Below, one piece after another: positions 1 to 13,611 of a stretch of 64,000 nucleotides of DNA. A program made the translations under genes and the position numbers. The notes beneath the pieces are model-generated. The model searched no databases. It was not told the DNA's origin and worked only from the letters and a program-made list of their open reading frames with translations. Position 1 is the first letter of the stretch. Every line of letters begins with the position of its first letter. The DNA is from Chaetoderma sp. LZ-2023a (lineage: Eukaryota > Mollusca > Caudofoveata > Chaetodermatida > Chaetodermatidae). The stretch lies in assembly GCA_034401795.1 (NCBI GenBank), contig CM067369.1:186126936-186190935 (forward strand), given 5' to 3'.

Positions 1-142
1 TAATACAGTACAAATGCATTAGAACTAAACAATGTAGTATTTACTCAATACAATGGTTTGCTGCCTATGGAATGTAATCAATAATACAGCTATAATGGCT
101 GTCATGACTGTTCATAGATAGCTTTCAAGCACACAACTCTAG

Positions 143-293
143 GTAATGTTCATTGTCATACTGACAACTGTATGTAGTGTACATCTGACAACTGTATGCC
201 GTGTTCATTGTTACAATGGCAATTCTATGTGATGTTCATTGTTATACTGACAACTGTATGTGATGTTTATTGTCACACTGATGCCTGTATGTT
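143..293. repeat. degenerate 31-bp tandem repeat
   Basis: About five diverged units of the form ATGTTCATTGT-ATACTGACAACTGTATGTG. The rest of 1-590 shows no recognisable gene. Confidence 0.7.
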
Positions 294-588
294 ATGGTTG
301 TGGTGAAACAGACAAGGTGACACCTATATATATTATGTGCATCTACAAACTTATAACTGTACATGCTGTTTATAGTCATACTGGCAACTGCAAAGGAAAA
401 AACCCAAAATAGCTATAGCTGAAACTATAGTCGATAGATCATTTAAGTATTGACTAAAACAAATGACGAGTTTTTCAATTAAAGAGGCATCACCTCCGAG
501 ATATAAATAAATTTTGAAATTTTCCATATTTTTCTTGTATAATTACTACATACTAATTTTGTGGAATTTATAATTTGTACCTTCTTGG

Positions 589-591
<3 letters not shown>

Positions 592-669
<78 letters not shown>
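592..669. repeat. (TA)n microsatellite
   Basis: Uninterrupted TA run of about 78 bp. The flanks 300-590 and 670-1030 are AT-rich with no gene seen. Confidence 0.95.
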
Positions 670-671
<2 letters not shown>

Positions 672-1030
672 TATAAAACTAACTCACATTGAAAATCACT
701 TAAGCATACATAATTTGTGCTATTCTTGGATAGTAGTTTTGAATTGCAATTTGTAAATGCACAACATAAGAAGAGATTAAAAACGTCAACATGTATACTG
801 TTCAAAATCCTGCTGGTGAATGGGCGAGCTTACATGAGCAGTCTATTTTTATTGACGAATTTCTCACCAGCACGAACAATAGGATGACAAAGTAAATAAA
901 AAATGGCCGCTATGCTTTTAGTTAGTGTCCATAAACTAACAAAGTCCCCGATATATTTAAGATCCATGATTGTTATTTATTTATGAGAGCTATAATCTAA
1001 GTGTGTTACTTGTGGGGCCTCAAAGGAGGA

Positions 1031-1416
1031 ATTCAGTTTTAGCTATGCTCCACCAATCTTTAGCTAACCTCCACCCACACTTCGTGTGTTTGGATCGATC
1101 GATCCTTGAACTCAGTGAATATCAATTTCCAGAGAAGTAAACAGGTAAGCTGTTGAATATTTTGAAACTAATTTGATTGGGTGCTGTGACTGCCATATGT
1201 GGCTGGATATGGCAGCTTCATCGTCCAGTAAAATTAGTCTCAAAATCTTCAACAGTATGTTTGTTAAATAGTAAAAACCTACAATTCGTACTACAACGTG
1301 TAGTGTCGTCAATTAACCATTCGTGATGAGCTTAGCTACGTCAATCATGATGTATGACGTCACCCTACAAGTCATGTAGTTGATTATAACATCATATGAT
1401 TGACTAAGAAACTGGA
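1031..1416 (+). mobile_element. MITE family A, copy 1
   Basis: Shares the ordered blocks of the family: TTTTAGCTATGC, TAGCTAA-CTCCACCCACAC, GATCGATCGATCC, CAGGTAAGCTGTTGAATATT, CTACAATTCGTAC, GATTATAACATCATATGATTG, AAACTGGAA. The inner palindrome is decayed in this copy. Confidence 0.75.
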
Positions 1417-2325
1417 ATCCCCCAGTTGCGGTTTATTTAAGCTTGATCACGCATCTCAAGGAGCCACTGTTGAGTGGGTCCAACAACCAGTGCCCAGTAC
1501 CGACATGTTTGATTGTATATGATGTCTATTCTTAAATTGATGTTCAGAGTATCCGCAAGTGTTTATTTATGAATTATACGTTAATTAAACCTAGAGACAA
1601 TATCCAGGGGCCGAATTCATGAAGAGCGCCTATCTTACACATCCGCCTAAATGGCGCACCTGTTTAAAAAACCTGACTATGTCGTATTCATGAATTGGTG
1701 GTTAAATATTTATCTAACGTAGGCAAATACAGCAATTTTCCCTCGATCTTGAATATGGCTCCCTGAGAATTAAGTCATCCCTACATAATAGTGTAGAAGT
1801 GATCTAGAGTTGTGTGCTAAATGAGAAGTTAGACAGTTAAAATTAGTTCTTACAAAATCTTTGAAGGAGTCTGAAAAAACAATGTAGTTCTATCCGATGA
1901 CATTTATTGGGAATTTGGCAACTAGCTTGATCTCGGCAAAAAGAAGTGGAACGGATCACTAACGCTTGCTTATGTTCTTGTTGTTGCTGTGGCTATTGTG
2001 TGTCTTTTTACTACTCCACATTCAGTTCTCATCCAATCTTGCTGAAATTTTCTAGGGATAAGTACTGATAGTATGGATCCTGATTCCCTGCCCTTGTAGG
2101 TTTTAGAATAGTGGCCCATCCTGAAATTCTACAAACACCACTGCTCCATTACTGATGAGCAGATCTTGATAACACCTGAGAATTTTAAATCGCTACTTCT
2201 CTGTTATTGATTAACGGACATCGATACAACTTGAGAATGGTACTCTGTAGGCCACTCAACATCATATCGTAGCCTGATTTTCGATTCACTGCCCTGGTGG
2301 GTTTTAGATCTGTGACCTACAATTA
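1417..2325. other. no gene recognised
   Basis: AT-rich intergenic sequence downstream of RIOK1. Contains a small near-inverted block (CCGAATTCATGAA at 1611 / TTCATGAATTGG at 1686) that may be a decayed element. No coding signal seen. Confidence 0.5.
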
Positions 2326-3453
2326 CATCGAACAAGAGCCATCAGAAGATGGCCTATCTCCCCCCCCACCCCCACCGGATTCATACATTTCAGATAAACA
2401 TACATCAAGTGTGGGCATAAATGCAGCGTTAATTGTAAAGGACAATATTTTCGAAAAACTAATCAATGAAAAATGCAACTTCTCGTAAAACCTAAATTCC
2501 TTTGTCAGTAAGTGTAATGCGGTTAATGTATTGGCTTTAAGATATTTAAAGGGGGATAACCATGTAATGAATAATTTTTTGGCCGCGAAAAAAGCACATG
2601 CCCAGCTGCACATGATACTGATATTGTCAACAAAATTTTAAGCTAATCCATTGAGACCTCTAGGAGGAGTTCGAAGACAAGAAGAAATGATTGTCAGAGA
2701 TGGACGGACCGACAGAGGGACATACATACATTTTGGACAGACGGATGGATGTACAGGTATAGATAGCACATGCACACCTTCATGTGGTAATGATAACACT
2801 TACCAAGTTTCAAAAGAATCAGAGCTAAACTGTAGGAGTTGTGTTTACAAGAAATGATTGGCAATGCAGCTTATGTATCAGCTTTAAGATATTTAAAGGG
2901 GGATAACTCTGCAGTGAATAACCTTTTGACCATGAAAAAAGCACATGCACATCTGCACATGATACTGATAATGTGGACGAAATTTTAAGTTAATCCAATG
3001 AGACCTCTAGGAGTTGCGTTGACAAGAAATGATTGTCAGAGATGGATGGACCGACAGATGGACACACATACATTTTGGACAGATGGATGGATGTACAGGT
3101 ATACGGGTGGCACATGCACACCTTCACGGGGTAATGAAAACACTTACCAAGTTTCAAAAGAATCGGAGCTAAACTGTAGGAGGAGTTGCCTTGACAAGAA
3201 ATGATTGGCAATGCAGTTTATGTATCGGCTTTAAGATATTTAAACGCGAATAAATCTGTAATGAACAATTTTTCGGTCGCGAAAAAAGCACATGCACATC
3301 TGCACATGATACTGATGTGGACACAATTTTAAGTTAATCCATTGAGACCTCTAGGAGTTGTTGAGATGGATGGTCGGACAGACGGATGGACGGACGGACA
3401 GATGGACGGACATCCTGATTGGTATATCCCCCATCTTCCAGACCAGGGGGGAT
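2326..3453 (+). mobile_element. tandem-repeat-bodied element, family E
   Basis: Starts AACAAGAGCCATCAGAAGATGG and ends with a GGACAGACGGATGGACGG track and GGGGGATAA. The body holds about 2.4 units of a ~345-bp tandem repeat (marker TTTAAGATATTTAAA at about 2538, 2881 and 3229). A partial copy starts at 7857. No transposase seen; family not known to me. Confidence 0.7.
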
Positions 3454-3959
3454 AAAAATGGCTACACCATGTTGATGTTTCAGGATGGAACTAGAACTTT
3501 AGACAAGAGAACATCACTCACATTCGAATGACCATATGAAGTATTACAGTGAACATCTAGATTAGTTTGCCTTAAGCTGTACCTCAGATTCTTCAAAACC
3601 TATCAGTAATATCAAGAGAATAAGAACCGGAATTAATTAGTTGGACAAACCCCATTTACTGTGGATCATTGGCTCTTCTTTGAAGAATTAGATATCTTCG
3701 TAGAAATAATTGATAAACAAGACATCAGTGTTACAGTGACACGATATTAACAAAAATCTCGGCATTTTGTATATCTAAATGCAAATTTTGTATCAAGATC
3801 ACAATGACCATGACCTTAAAAGTCTGAATGTCTGTGCTGCTCTCCCTGGTTGAGGTAAACATACGGCGATGCTTAGTTCCAATAATTTGGTCAATTCTGA
3901 AATAAAGGCTGGCGGGCTAAGCAGAACCAAACTGTTAAATTATACATTTTATACAAATG

Positions 3960-4730
3960 TTACAATGACCTTGACCTCAATATCATTGTACTTCATATAG
4001 ATAAACATCTAAACAAGTTAAATCAAGGGGGTGAAGACAATATGCCGAGCTAAAACATAAATTTAACTGAAAAGAATATAGTTTCATATGAAGGCCACAG
4101 TGAACTTGACCTTTGACCTCAATAGTGGTGCAGTATGTGGTTGATATATGTAACCATGTATCCAAGTTTAGGCACAATAGGCTGAACCAATACTTTGATA
4201 TAAAACTATATGTTGAACAAAACCACAAAGTTAATCGGAAACAAGTGTATTATACCAAGGTCATAGTGGCCTTAACCGTTGACATCAATATCATTGTGCT
4301 CCATCCCCTTGATACAAGGAAGCATGTGGCCAAGTTTAGTCCCAATAGGGTGAAGCCATGGCGCGATAGAAGCCGATATGTTGAGCTAAATGCAAAACTT
4401 AACTGTAAAAAGTAGTTTAATACCAAGGTTACCGTGACCTTGAACTTTGACCTCACTACCATTGTGCTCAATCCCTTTGACATAAGGAGGCATGTGTCCA
4501 AGTTTAGTCTCAATAGGGCGAAGCCATGCCGAGATATAAGATGATGTTGAGCTAAACGCAAAACTTAAACATAAAAAGTAGCGTTATACCAAGGTCACTA
4601 TATACCAAGGTCACAGTGACCTTGATCCTTTGCCTCAATAGCATTGTGCTCCGTCCTCTTGATACAAGGAAGCATATGTCCAAGTTTAGTCCCAATAGGG
4701 TGAAGACATGACGCAGACAGACAGGAACCC
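3960..4730 (+). repeat. ~170-bp tandem repeat array, family F
   Basis: Four to five units with the markers 'CCTTGACCTTTGACCTCAAT', 'ATTGTGCTCCATCC', 'AAGTTTAGTCCCAATAGGG' and 'GTTGAGCTAAATGCAAA', spaced about 167-181 bp. A single-unit relative lies near 44700-44820. Sequence 3454-3959 and 4731-5230 contains weaker relatives of the same repeat (3740-3900, 4880-5090). Confidence 0.75.
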
Positions 4731-5305
4731 ATCGATATATTGATGAAAATGTTAAGATAGAACACTGCTGGTTTAAGATGCATTTAGGACATTCACGGGT
4801 GGAGCGACGTAAAGGTTTTTTTTACAGATCAATAGTATGTCTCCGATAACTAATTAACACTAGATATCTGGGGCGTAGCGGTGACTAAACAAGACATCAG
4901 TGTTATACTGGCGGGATATTGACAAAAATCTTGGCATTATGCATTTCCAAATGCAAATCTAGATTTGTATCTAGATCACAATGACCTTGACCTCAGAAGT
5001 CTGAATGTCTTTGTACTGCTCCTACTGGTTGAGGTATCTGTATAACCATGCTTAGTTCCAATAATTTGGCCAATTCTCAAACAAGTGGTTAATGAGGAAT
5101 AGTGCTTTACGTGATTTCCCCCCATTTTTCTGAAAATCTTAAATCACCACCAAAAAAATAATCAAGCATCATAATTCTGTATACCAATTCTGAATCGTAC
5201 TAGCCGTGTCCTTCCAGCTGAGTTTGGTTTAAATCAGCCACACGGTTAATGAGGAGTAACCATTTAACTGATCTCCCAAATTTTGCAGAAAATCCAAGAT
5301 GACTG

Positions 5306-5445
5306 CTGGAAAGATTAACCAATAAAAATTGTTTAAACAAGTTCTGAAACAATCTTCGATTTTATGCCACGAGCAACTTTCAGTCAAATTGTTTTCAAAA
5401 TATTTATCAGGTTCAGAGATATAACTGTTGGAATATGTCGTCTGC
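5306..5445. repeat. decayed palindromic foldback
   Basis: Arms resembling AAATTGTTTTCAAAATATTTA and its inverse, related to the MITE core palindrome. The surrounding 5090-5300 and 5446-5880 contain no gene. Confidence 0.5.
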
Positions 5446-5879
5446 AAAAACTCAACAGTCAGATAGTTAACAAGAGTTCCAAATATGTTGCTTAATTGGA
5501 TTTAGCAATTGAAGAAAATGGTCTCTAAATGGTCTCTTAATACAGGTGGTCTGTAATAGCAGGTTATTCCCCACCCACACCACAATCCATTTAACACATG
5601 CACATCTGGCTGAATGGCCAAGTTAGCAGCAGGTGTAATGTGAGCTGGAGTTTATTTAGAAAATAATTTGACTGATGTAATTGCTGCTTTGGTAGTAACA
5701 ATTTTCAATCAAATACATTTCAAAATATTTTAACAGTATATATATAGTAGATCACATAATACATATCTTAAATATTTAGGCAGTGGTGGAAAAAGGTTAA
5801 TCTGTTAATTAAGTTGTTATCGACTTTGGCAATAAAAAATCTGTCAAGCTGATACGAGTGGAAAAAACCTGTATATTAT

Positions 5880-6660
5880 TTCCCCCTATGAAAGTGAGAC
5901 TGCAAATAGTTAAGGGAGGATAAATCTGGTGTTTGACATCGTATCAGTTTCATTTCCGCAACACATATATTAGATGCCGACATTAACATTGAGACCAAGT
6001 TTGGTGTCAATCTGTCCCAAAATAAGAAAATGTGCCACCATTGTTGACGATGGATGAACAGATGGATGGAAGGCACAGACAGAAGATGGACAGGATCATC
6101 GCTATATGACAGCTGAATGACAAGCAAGCTGAGTTAATAAAACCAATTTCAGCTTCAAAATCCATAAAACAAAAACATTTAATATGGCAGCCAAACACGC
6201 TACATTTGGATTGGTCCATGGCAGCCACGTTTTTTGACGCATCAACTTTCCTTGAACATCCTTGAATGACCCTGGAGAAGATGTCGTTTTCGCGAAAACT
6301 AGGTCATGCAAGATGGCCACCGAACAATTTGGCCAATTGAGGTCTCTTGAACAAACTTGGTTCACCTGTTTCCCTAGATGATGGTTTGTAAGTTTTGAAT
6401 CAATCCACCAGGCGGTTTCGAAGAAGATTTCTAAAACTGTTTTTAAGAATCAGCCATCATCCAAGATGGACGCCGGCCAAATTTGCCGTCAGTCTTCGTT
6501 TGAACAAACTTGGATCTCTATGGCCCAAGGATGCTTCCTGCAAAATATACTTGAAATCAGCCCAGTGATTCTTGAGAAGTCATTAAAAGAAAAAGTTGAT
6601 GGATGGACAGACACCGGATGGACGGATGACAGACGGTAAGCTCACTTGGCCAGGTGAGCA
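5880..6660 (+). mobile_element. fragments of dispersed element family D
   Basis: 5880-6138 ends in GAACAGATGGATGG...GAGTTAATAA. 6139-6660 carries the family D blocks 'CCAATATGGC-GCCAAACACGC', 'GATGGCCACCGAACAATTTGG', 'AAGGATGCTTCCTGC' and 'AAGCTCACTTGGCC'. Fragmentary relative of the full copy at 33689-34954. Confidence 0.65.
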
Positions 6661-7044
6661 AAGATAAATCAAATACAAAATTTGAATTCAGTGCATACAA
6701 CTTAACTGGATGTAATGGAAAATCGAAGATGGACAGTGACCATAGAATCAAAGGACTGTAACATTAGGTTCTACCAAACCTAATTTTGTTAAAATCAGTC
6801 TAAAATCATTTCCTGAAAACTTTCAGAAAGTTTGAGATGGCCCCCTTAAAAATTGAGAAATCAAATTTCTCGATAGAAATGTTGAATTCTACCAGAATTG
6901 GATCATTCCACCAAATTTCATTAACATCAGGTCATTGGTTATAGGGTAGTAGTTTTCAAGGATTTCCAGATTTTGGAAAATTTAAGATGGTCATAGGATA
7001 CATTGATCACTCACATTTCTGTATAAGGTTTCTGAATCGTGCGA

Positions 7045-7377
7045 TCCTGTGGTTCTGCCCATCTCTAGCTAAGCTCCACCCATGTTGGGATCAATCGATT
7101 CCTGCACTCTCTCAATCTCAATTTCCAGAAAATTATACAGTTAAGCTGTTGAATATTTTGAAACTAATTTGACTAAGTATTGTTGCTGCTAGTTTCAAAA
7201 TATTCAACAGAATGTTTATTAAGTAGTAGACATACAAATCGTACAACTTGTTGGACTATTAAGCATTTGTGATGGACTAAATCGTGTCATTCATGCTGTA
7301 ATTGATTATGACATCATCCTACATGTGACATAGTTGATTATGATGCCATCATTGACTGAGAAATTGGATTCTTCAAT
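7045..7377 (+). mobile_element. MITE family A, copy 2
   Basis: CTCTAGCTAAGCTCCACCCA, GGGATCAATCGATTCC, the palindrome arms CTGTTGAATATTTTGAAAC / GTTTCAAAATATTCAACAG at 7147-7215, then the conserved 3' half. About 290 bp downstream of the RIOK1 stop. 6661-7044 shows no gene. Confidence 0.8.
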
Positions 7378-7445
7378 TGATCAATCAGCTTCATTTGAAT
7401 AATGAATTTGGCCCATTGTTTTTAAAGGGTACAAAACAATGGACA

Positions 7446-7451
7446 TTTATT
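7446..7451 (-). terminator. candidate RIOK1 polyadenylation signal
   Basis: AATAAA on the minus strand, about 220 bp after the RIOK1 stop, followed by a T/G-rich stretch. It is the first canonical hexamer I found downstream of the stop. Transcript data would be needed to confirm it. Confidence 0.45.
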
Positions 7452-7670
7452 TGTTAGATGTTACCATTCATATATTCATCCAAGTTTACCCTCAACAAAC
7501 CACAAGAAGAGATTACCAACTTAGGAGATGTAAAGAAACACCAACTCACATGAGGGATTCTTTTGGTTGTAACAAATTTGGCTGATAGTGTCTCCCATAA
7601 GTCACCTAAATTTAACCCCTAGGGTAAATAAATAAATAGATAAAATACACAGTGGTTATATAATTCTGTA

Positions 7671-7784
7671 TTATTTTTTCTTTGTGGCCTGCCGGCATAT
7701 TTTCTCTTTCCGTTTCTTCACATGTTTCGGTACTTTTATTTTCCTCTTTTCTCGCTGATTATCCTTCACAGCCTGTTTTCGTTC
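7671..7784 (-). CDS. RIOK1: RIOK1 exon 16 (basic C-terminus, stop)
   Basis: Residues 535-571 and TAA. Encodes [18 protein letters not shown], the lysine-rich C-terminal tail shared with human RIOK1. Acceptor TTTGTAG|G. Confidence 0.95.
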   Translation of the reverse strand, partial: ERKQAVKDNQREKRKIKVPKHVKKRKEKICRQATKKK

Positions 7785-10700
7785 CTACAAACAGATGAAG
7801 AAAACCCATAAAAAGCAAACACATATAGAAACTATACTAAAGCATCGAGAAGATAAACAAGAGCCATCAGAAGACGGCATATCTACACATCTCCCTCCTC
7901 CCCCCACCCCCACCCACCCATTCCCGGATCCAAACATTTCAGATAAACATACATCAAGAGTGGACATACATGTAACGTTAATTGAAAAGGACAATATTTT
8001 AGAAAAACTAATCAATGAAAAATGAAATCCTGACACTGCATCTCACCTTAAAGAAAGATAGATTTGTAAGTGCAGGTTCAATTCCGTCCAACTATTATGC
8101 CCGGACAAGAGAATTTTGGTGAATTTTAGATTTTTCAAGGGCGATAACTCAGGAAAATATGGGTGAATTTCTTCAAAATGGAATTATAGCACTGCTTCTT
8201 CAAGTAATATATTCAGTGACAAAGGAATTAAGAGCATAGGTTTAAAATTCTTCAAGATCTGGTACGAACAAGACAATTTTAATGAATTTTAAGTATTTCA
8301 GGGGAGATAACAACCACAGAAACCCCTATGGTTGGTATCGTTTTATTAACCACATAAACATACTTATTGTTCAAACACTACTTGCTAAATAAATCTACTT
8401 ACATTTAGCGCTAGAAAGAGGGGATAAAGTCTCCGTGGCTGCAAACACTGATATGCATAAGAATAAGAAGCAATGGCTGAATACATTTTTAGCTATGTCT
8501 CCCCCACCCCACCCCCCCCCCCCCCACCACCCTATCTATAGCAAAGCAGTGCTATGACTAGGTTGGGATCGATTTATATACTTTGAGTTCGCCTTCCCAG
8601 AATCCAATTTTCATGGTAATTATACAGGTGAGCCGTTGGATATTTTGAAACTAATTTTACTGGCTGCTGTTGCTAATGCCTAGTCAAGTGACCCATGGCA
8701 TAGAAAATTGTAAGCTTCCTCCGCTAGTGACCGGGTAACTACGGCTTCATTCTATATTGATATGATATCGAATACTGGTGTCGTAAGTGTACCAATTCCT
8801 ATACCGATATTTTATGAAAACCTAAATATGGATATATAGCCCGTATGTAATTTTTAGCTGCAGGTAGCAGCTCAATAAGCTGCCATATCCCTTAGTATCA
8901 GCATCAAAAGCTTATTCATGGCTGTATCTAAAGAAATTATTGATCCGATTTGACGCAAATCTTAACACAGCGAAGGAACATACCATGCAAGAGGAGCTCC
9001 AGAAATTGGCCATGATCCGGATAAATGAACCAACATCTGGATCGGATCAAATTCTGAATTTGTGGATATCTCGGAAATTGCTGGTCCGATCTGGCTCAGA
9101 TTTTAACACAGGAAATGGTGCAACTGTACATTACGAATCCATAATTTTGGGTGTGATCCTAAAAAAATCTAGCCCGCAGCTACCGAGATTCTATTGCCCT
9201 TGTTACTTTACAAATATATTACAGAATCAACATACGCCACAAACAATTATCTTAACAAACACATGAAAACCCAAAGACTGAGAAAACAATGTCATACCTT
9301 TTTACTATTCGGCGATTCATTGCGTGGTCTTGGCGCGTTCACCTTGTTATTATTAGAATTATCATCTGATTCACTGCTAGAAAGCCTATCATGATTTCCT
9401 GAATGCTCTTCATCGTCGCTGCTATTCTCAGATTCTTCCAAAGATTCATTTTGGCCCATCTCGAGCAGAACAGGGTCCTGAAAAAAGCAAAGACACAGTA
9501 AATCTTATATTAATTTCTAAATATAAATTTTATCTTGCAAGGATTGTGATGTACATACCATAAATCACTTATTAATAACCACATCCCTAACAGAAGTCAC
9601 ATGTCATTTTTTAGGTTGAGCCATTTCAATTTAGGTTGAGCCATTTCAATTTCTTAGCAGTTTTAAAACAATTAATATATCTAACAGAAGTCGCATCCAA
9701 ATTTCATCAGTTTGTGTAAAGGAAAACATTTTTGTCAGTTAAATAACCTATACCTGTCAAATAAAGAAATTTGAAAATAAATTTTGCAATTTAACTTCAC
9801 GGAAAAAGAATCGAAATTACGGCACTTCCTTATATAAAACAACTCCTATCAATGAAAAATGTTATCAAATGGGTACGCGCATTAAGCGGAGGTAATCAGA
9901 TCAAATGTATAATACTCAGTCACCATCACGTAATGATTACTATATGTATATAGTAATCCGAGTTCACGAGTCCAGTAATATTAGGTCTGTAAATTGGAGA
10001 GGATTGTACCGAGTACTTGCTCTTAGTATTCATACTTTTGGTGCATTTAAGCCTTTCACTCTCGTAGCAACAGTACTTGGGTATGTACTCGAGGATACTC
10101 GCCTATCTAGGTGTATTGCGCAAGTATCTACCCGAGTACAAATATTCACATTATCGTGCTACTCGAGTAACGACCTAAACTCGTCCTATAGCGGAAGGTG
10201 ATTTATCACGTGATTTGTATTTTTACTTGTCTTCATTTTATGTCAAAACTTGGATTAATTTTGATGAAATAAACGATGTTTATTAAGGCATATTCAATAT
10301 TTAGGCGGCCCAATAAAAAAATTTCACTCCCGCGATGATGGATATAAGGCAGACATTAAGCAAAGTAGTAAGAATTTATGCCGTCAAATTGTGTTCTATT
10401 TTCGTGCTAATTTTTCTTTCATTTTAGAGAATCGATTTCCATTTTGTCTTGAAATATACCTAATAGAAGTCGGCCCCTTTCTCAGATTTTTGGATTTAAA
10501 GAATTTACAGCCCTTGTCCTATTAGAAGCCACAGTTACTAGAGATTTACGCTACACAAAATCTATCAGGTTCCAATTGTTAAAGCTATTCTTCCCCAAGC
10601 CTCACAAATGTCTTACTTTTCATACACTTTACAGTAAATTCATAAATAAGTTAACAAGTTTCCAAAATAAACACAGAAACATACTAGTTACATGTAGTAA

Positions 10701-12306
10701 GAAATGTGCTGTTGAATATTACGAACATAATTGGATTGGAAAGACATTGCTGCCATAGGCAATAATGTCTTCCAATTCAATTATCTTTCAAATATTCCCA
10801 AGTATGTTTTAGTTTGTTTTGATACTCAGTGTTTTCTCATGTAAGACAGGGAAATACACATTCATTTACCTGTTGGGTGCCAGTCAGGTCTTTACGCATA
10901 CCAGTTACTGTTTGGTACAGGATCTACAACAAAAGAAAAAAATAGGTATGTGATGAGTGGTATTAAAATTGGAGCTTCAGTTGGACTTGTCATAGGCTTG
11001 CATGACTACGTGATTAAATCGAAAATCATGATTACTTTTTAAATCATGAATTTATACTATTACAAATTAAATAATTGAATAATCGTGTATAATTTCTACT
11101 GCATAAATATTTCAAAACCTACCTTATAATTACTTTTTTATGCAACTGGTCAAGAAAATAGACATTTTGGTCAGGGAATGTTCATTTCCAGGCCAAGAGA
11201 AGACTATTTTTTTAAAATGTATCCCTGGAATGACTGGCTCAAGCATCGAGCCAGGAATTAGTGTTACATTTTCGAAAATAGTTTTCTCTTTGGCCTGAAA
11301 CTGGACTTCTAAACACTATTGTAGATTTCATCATTGATATGGTATTGTTGAACATTGTCTGGGCAATATGTACTGAGGTTGATTAATCAAGTTATCACAA
11401 CTACTTTTAAATAATCGACCGTGATCACTCAAAGAAATAATCGCACAAGCCTAAAATGTCATTGCAAAAGATAAGCATGACACAGCCTAATACAATTCTC
11501 CTTTTAAGTTGAGTGAACCAGGAAAAGGGAGCTCACCTGTGATACACCTCACACATTTAGTGTGACTTTTTAAATGACCGATGTTTAATTATGTCTTGGC
11601 AGTCTAAATCAGAATCACCAGGAGTCACCCAATATTAATCATAAACAGCAATGAAGGATGTTCAAAATATTCAACAGTTTAGCTATATAGGCATAGTTAT
11701 TATGAAATTGGAATTCTGGTTCAAAGTGTTAAAATCTACTCAAACATGCACACAATGTGGGCATCTAGCGTGTCTGTAATGAATATACAATTTAAAAAAT
11801 AATATATTGAATACTTTGAAACTAATTTGACAGGCAGCAACATCTTCCAGTCAAATTAATTTCAAAATATTTGACAGCTTCCCTAGGATGTAGTTACCTC
11901 AAAATAGAGATTCTGATTCAGCATTACAATCGAGTCAAGCACATGTACAAAGTGGGCCAAGCTTAGTTAGAAATGGATCCCTTATTATGGTGTGACTAAT
12001 AAAAGCAATGGACCTTTCTAAGTTTATCCATCAATCTTATGATGTCATAATCAACTATGTAACGTGTAGGATGACGTCATGATCATGATGTCATGAATGA
12101 TTCGAAATAGTCTGTCTTTAGCGCTTAATCATGAATGATTCGAAATAGTCTGTTTTTAGTGCTTAATAGTCCGACACGTTGAACGAATTGCATGTCTTTA
12201 CCATTTAATAAACATTCTCTCGAATATTTTGAAACTAATTTGACTGGGCACTATTGCTGCCAAGGCAGTTAGGCAAGAACAGCACCCAGTCAGATTAGTT
12301 TCAAAA

Positions 12307-12348
<42 letters not shown>

Positions 12349-13573
12349 TATATTTTCCAGAAATTGATAGTCAGGGAGTTCAGAGATCGATCGATCACAA
12401 CACGGACGTGGTGATGGTGGAGCTTAGATTGAGATGGGTGGGGCACAGCTAAAAGTGTAAAGGTCTATTAACTGATTTCATGCTCTGAGAATCGAGATTA
12501 CTTGTGTAGTTGTTTGATAAGATATAGTGGTTTAACCCTTTAATGGTTAAGCTGGCCAATAGCGGCCCCTGCAGTGGTCTGAGGAAGGTCTTTGCAAGCC
12601 AAGGGAATAAATCTTTGAAAATTTAGCACTGGAAATAAATGCCTGGCTCAAAACCAGAACCAGTTAACAGTAGTAAATTCCCCCAAATAGTTTTCTCTTG
12701 GACTGCAAATGGACATTTAAAAAGCAAATATTTAGATTTTTTGTTCAATTTTGAGCAATAAAGGGTTAATGTCATTCAGCCAAATTACTTCTAAATAGCT
12801 AGCATGGTTTATATTATATAAATCACGTCACATCATCTGTCGCGGAGACGTGAGTTTGGGGCATCATCTGTCGCGGAGACGTGAGTTTGGGGCATCATCT
12901 GTCGCAGACGTGAGTTTGGGGCATTATCTGTCGTGGAGAGGTGAGTTTGGGGCATCATCTGTCATGGAGAGGTGTGTCGCGGAGAGGTGAGTTTGGGGCA
13001 TCATCTGTCGTGGAGAGGCGAGTTTGGGACATCATCTGTCACGGAGAAGTGAGTTTAGGGCATCATCTGTCATGGAGACGTGAGCTTGGGGCATCATCTG
13101 TCGGGGAGAGGTGAGTTTGGGGCATCATCTGTCATGGAGAGGCGAGTTTGGGACATCATCTGTCACGGAGAAGTGAGTTTAGGGCATCATCTGTCATGGA
13201 GATGTGAGCTTGGGGCATCATCTGTCGCGGAGAGGTGAGTTTGGGGCATCATCTGTCGCGGAGAGGTGAGTTTGGGGCATCATCTGTCATGGAGAGGAGA
13301 GTTTGTGACATCATCTGACACCGAGAAGTGAGTTTAGGGCATCACATGTCATGGAGACGTGAGTTTGGGGCATCATCTGTCTGGGAGAGGTGAGTTTGGG
13401 GCATCATCTGTCGCGGAAAGGTGAGTTTGGGACATCATCCGTCGCGGAGAAGTGAGTTTGGGGCATCATCTGTCATGGAGAGGTGTTTGGGGCATCATCT
13501 GTCACGGAGAGGTGAGTTTGGGGCATCATCTGTCGCGAAAGGTAAGTTTGGGGGAGTGCTTAATAAATCATCA

Positions 13574-13611
<38 letters not shown>

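Noticed and set aside
7785-8036. Minus-strand frame next to RIOK1 exon 16
   Set aside because: Lies beyond a clear acceptor site and runs into a family E repeat; it is intron 15.
12833-13550. Regular 31-bp repeat looked like a CRISPR array
   Set aside because: Units abut directly with no unique spacers and the sequence is an intron of an animal gene; it is a minisatellite.
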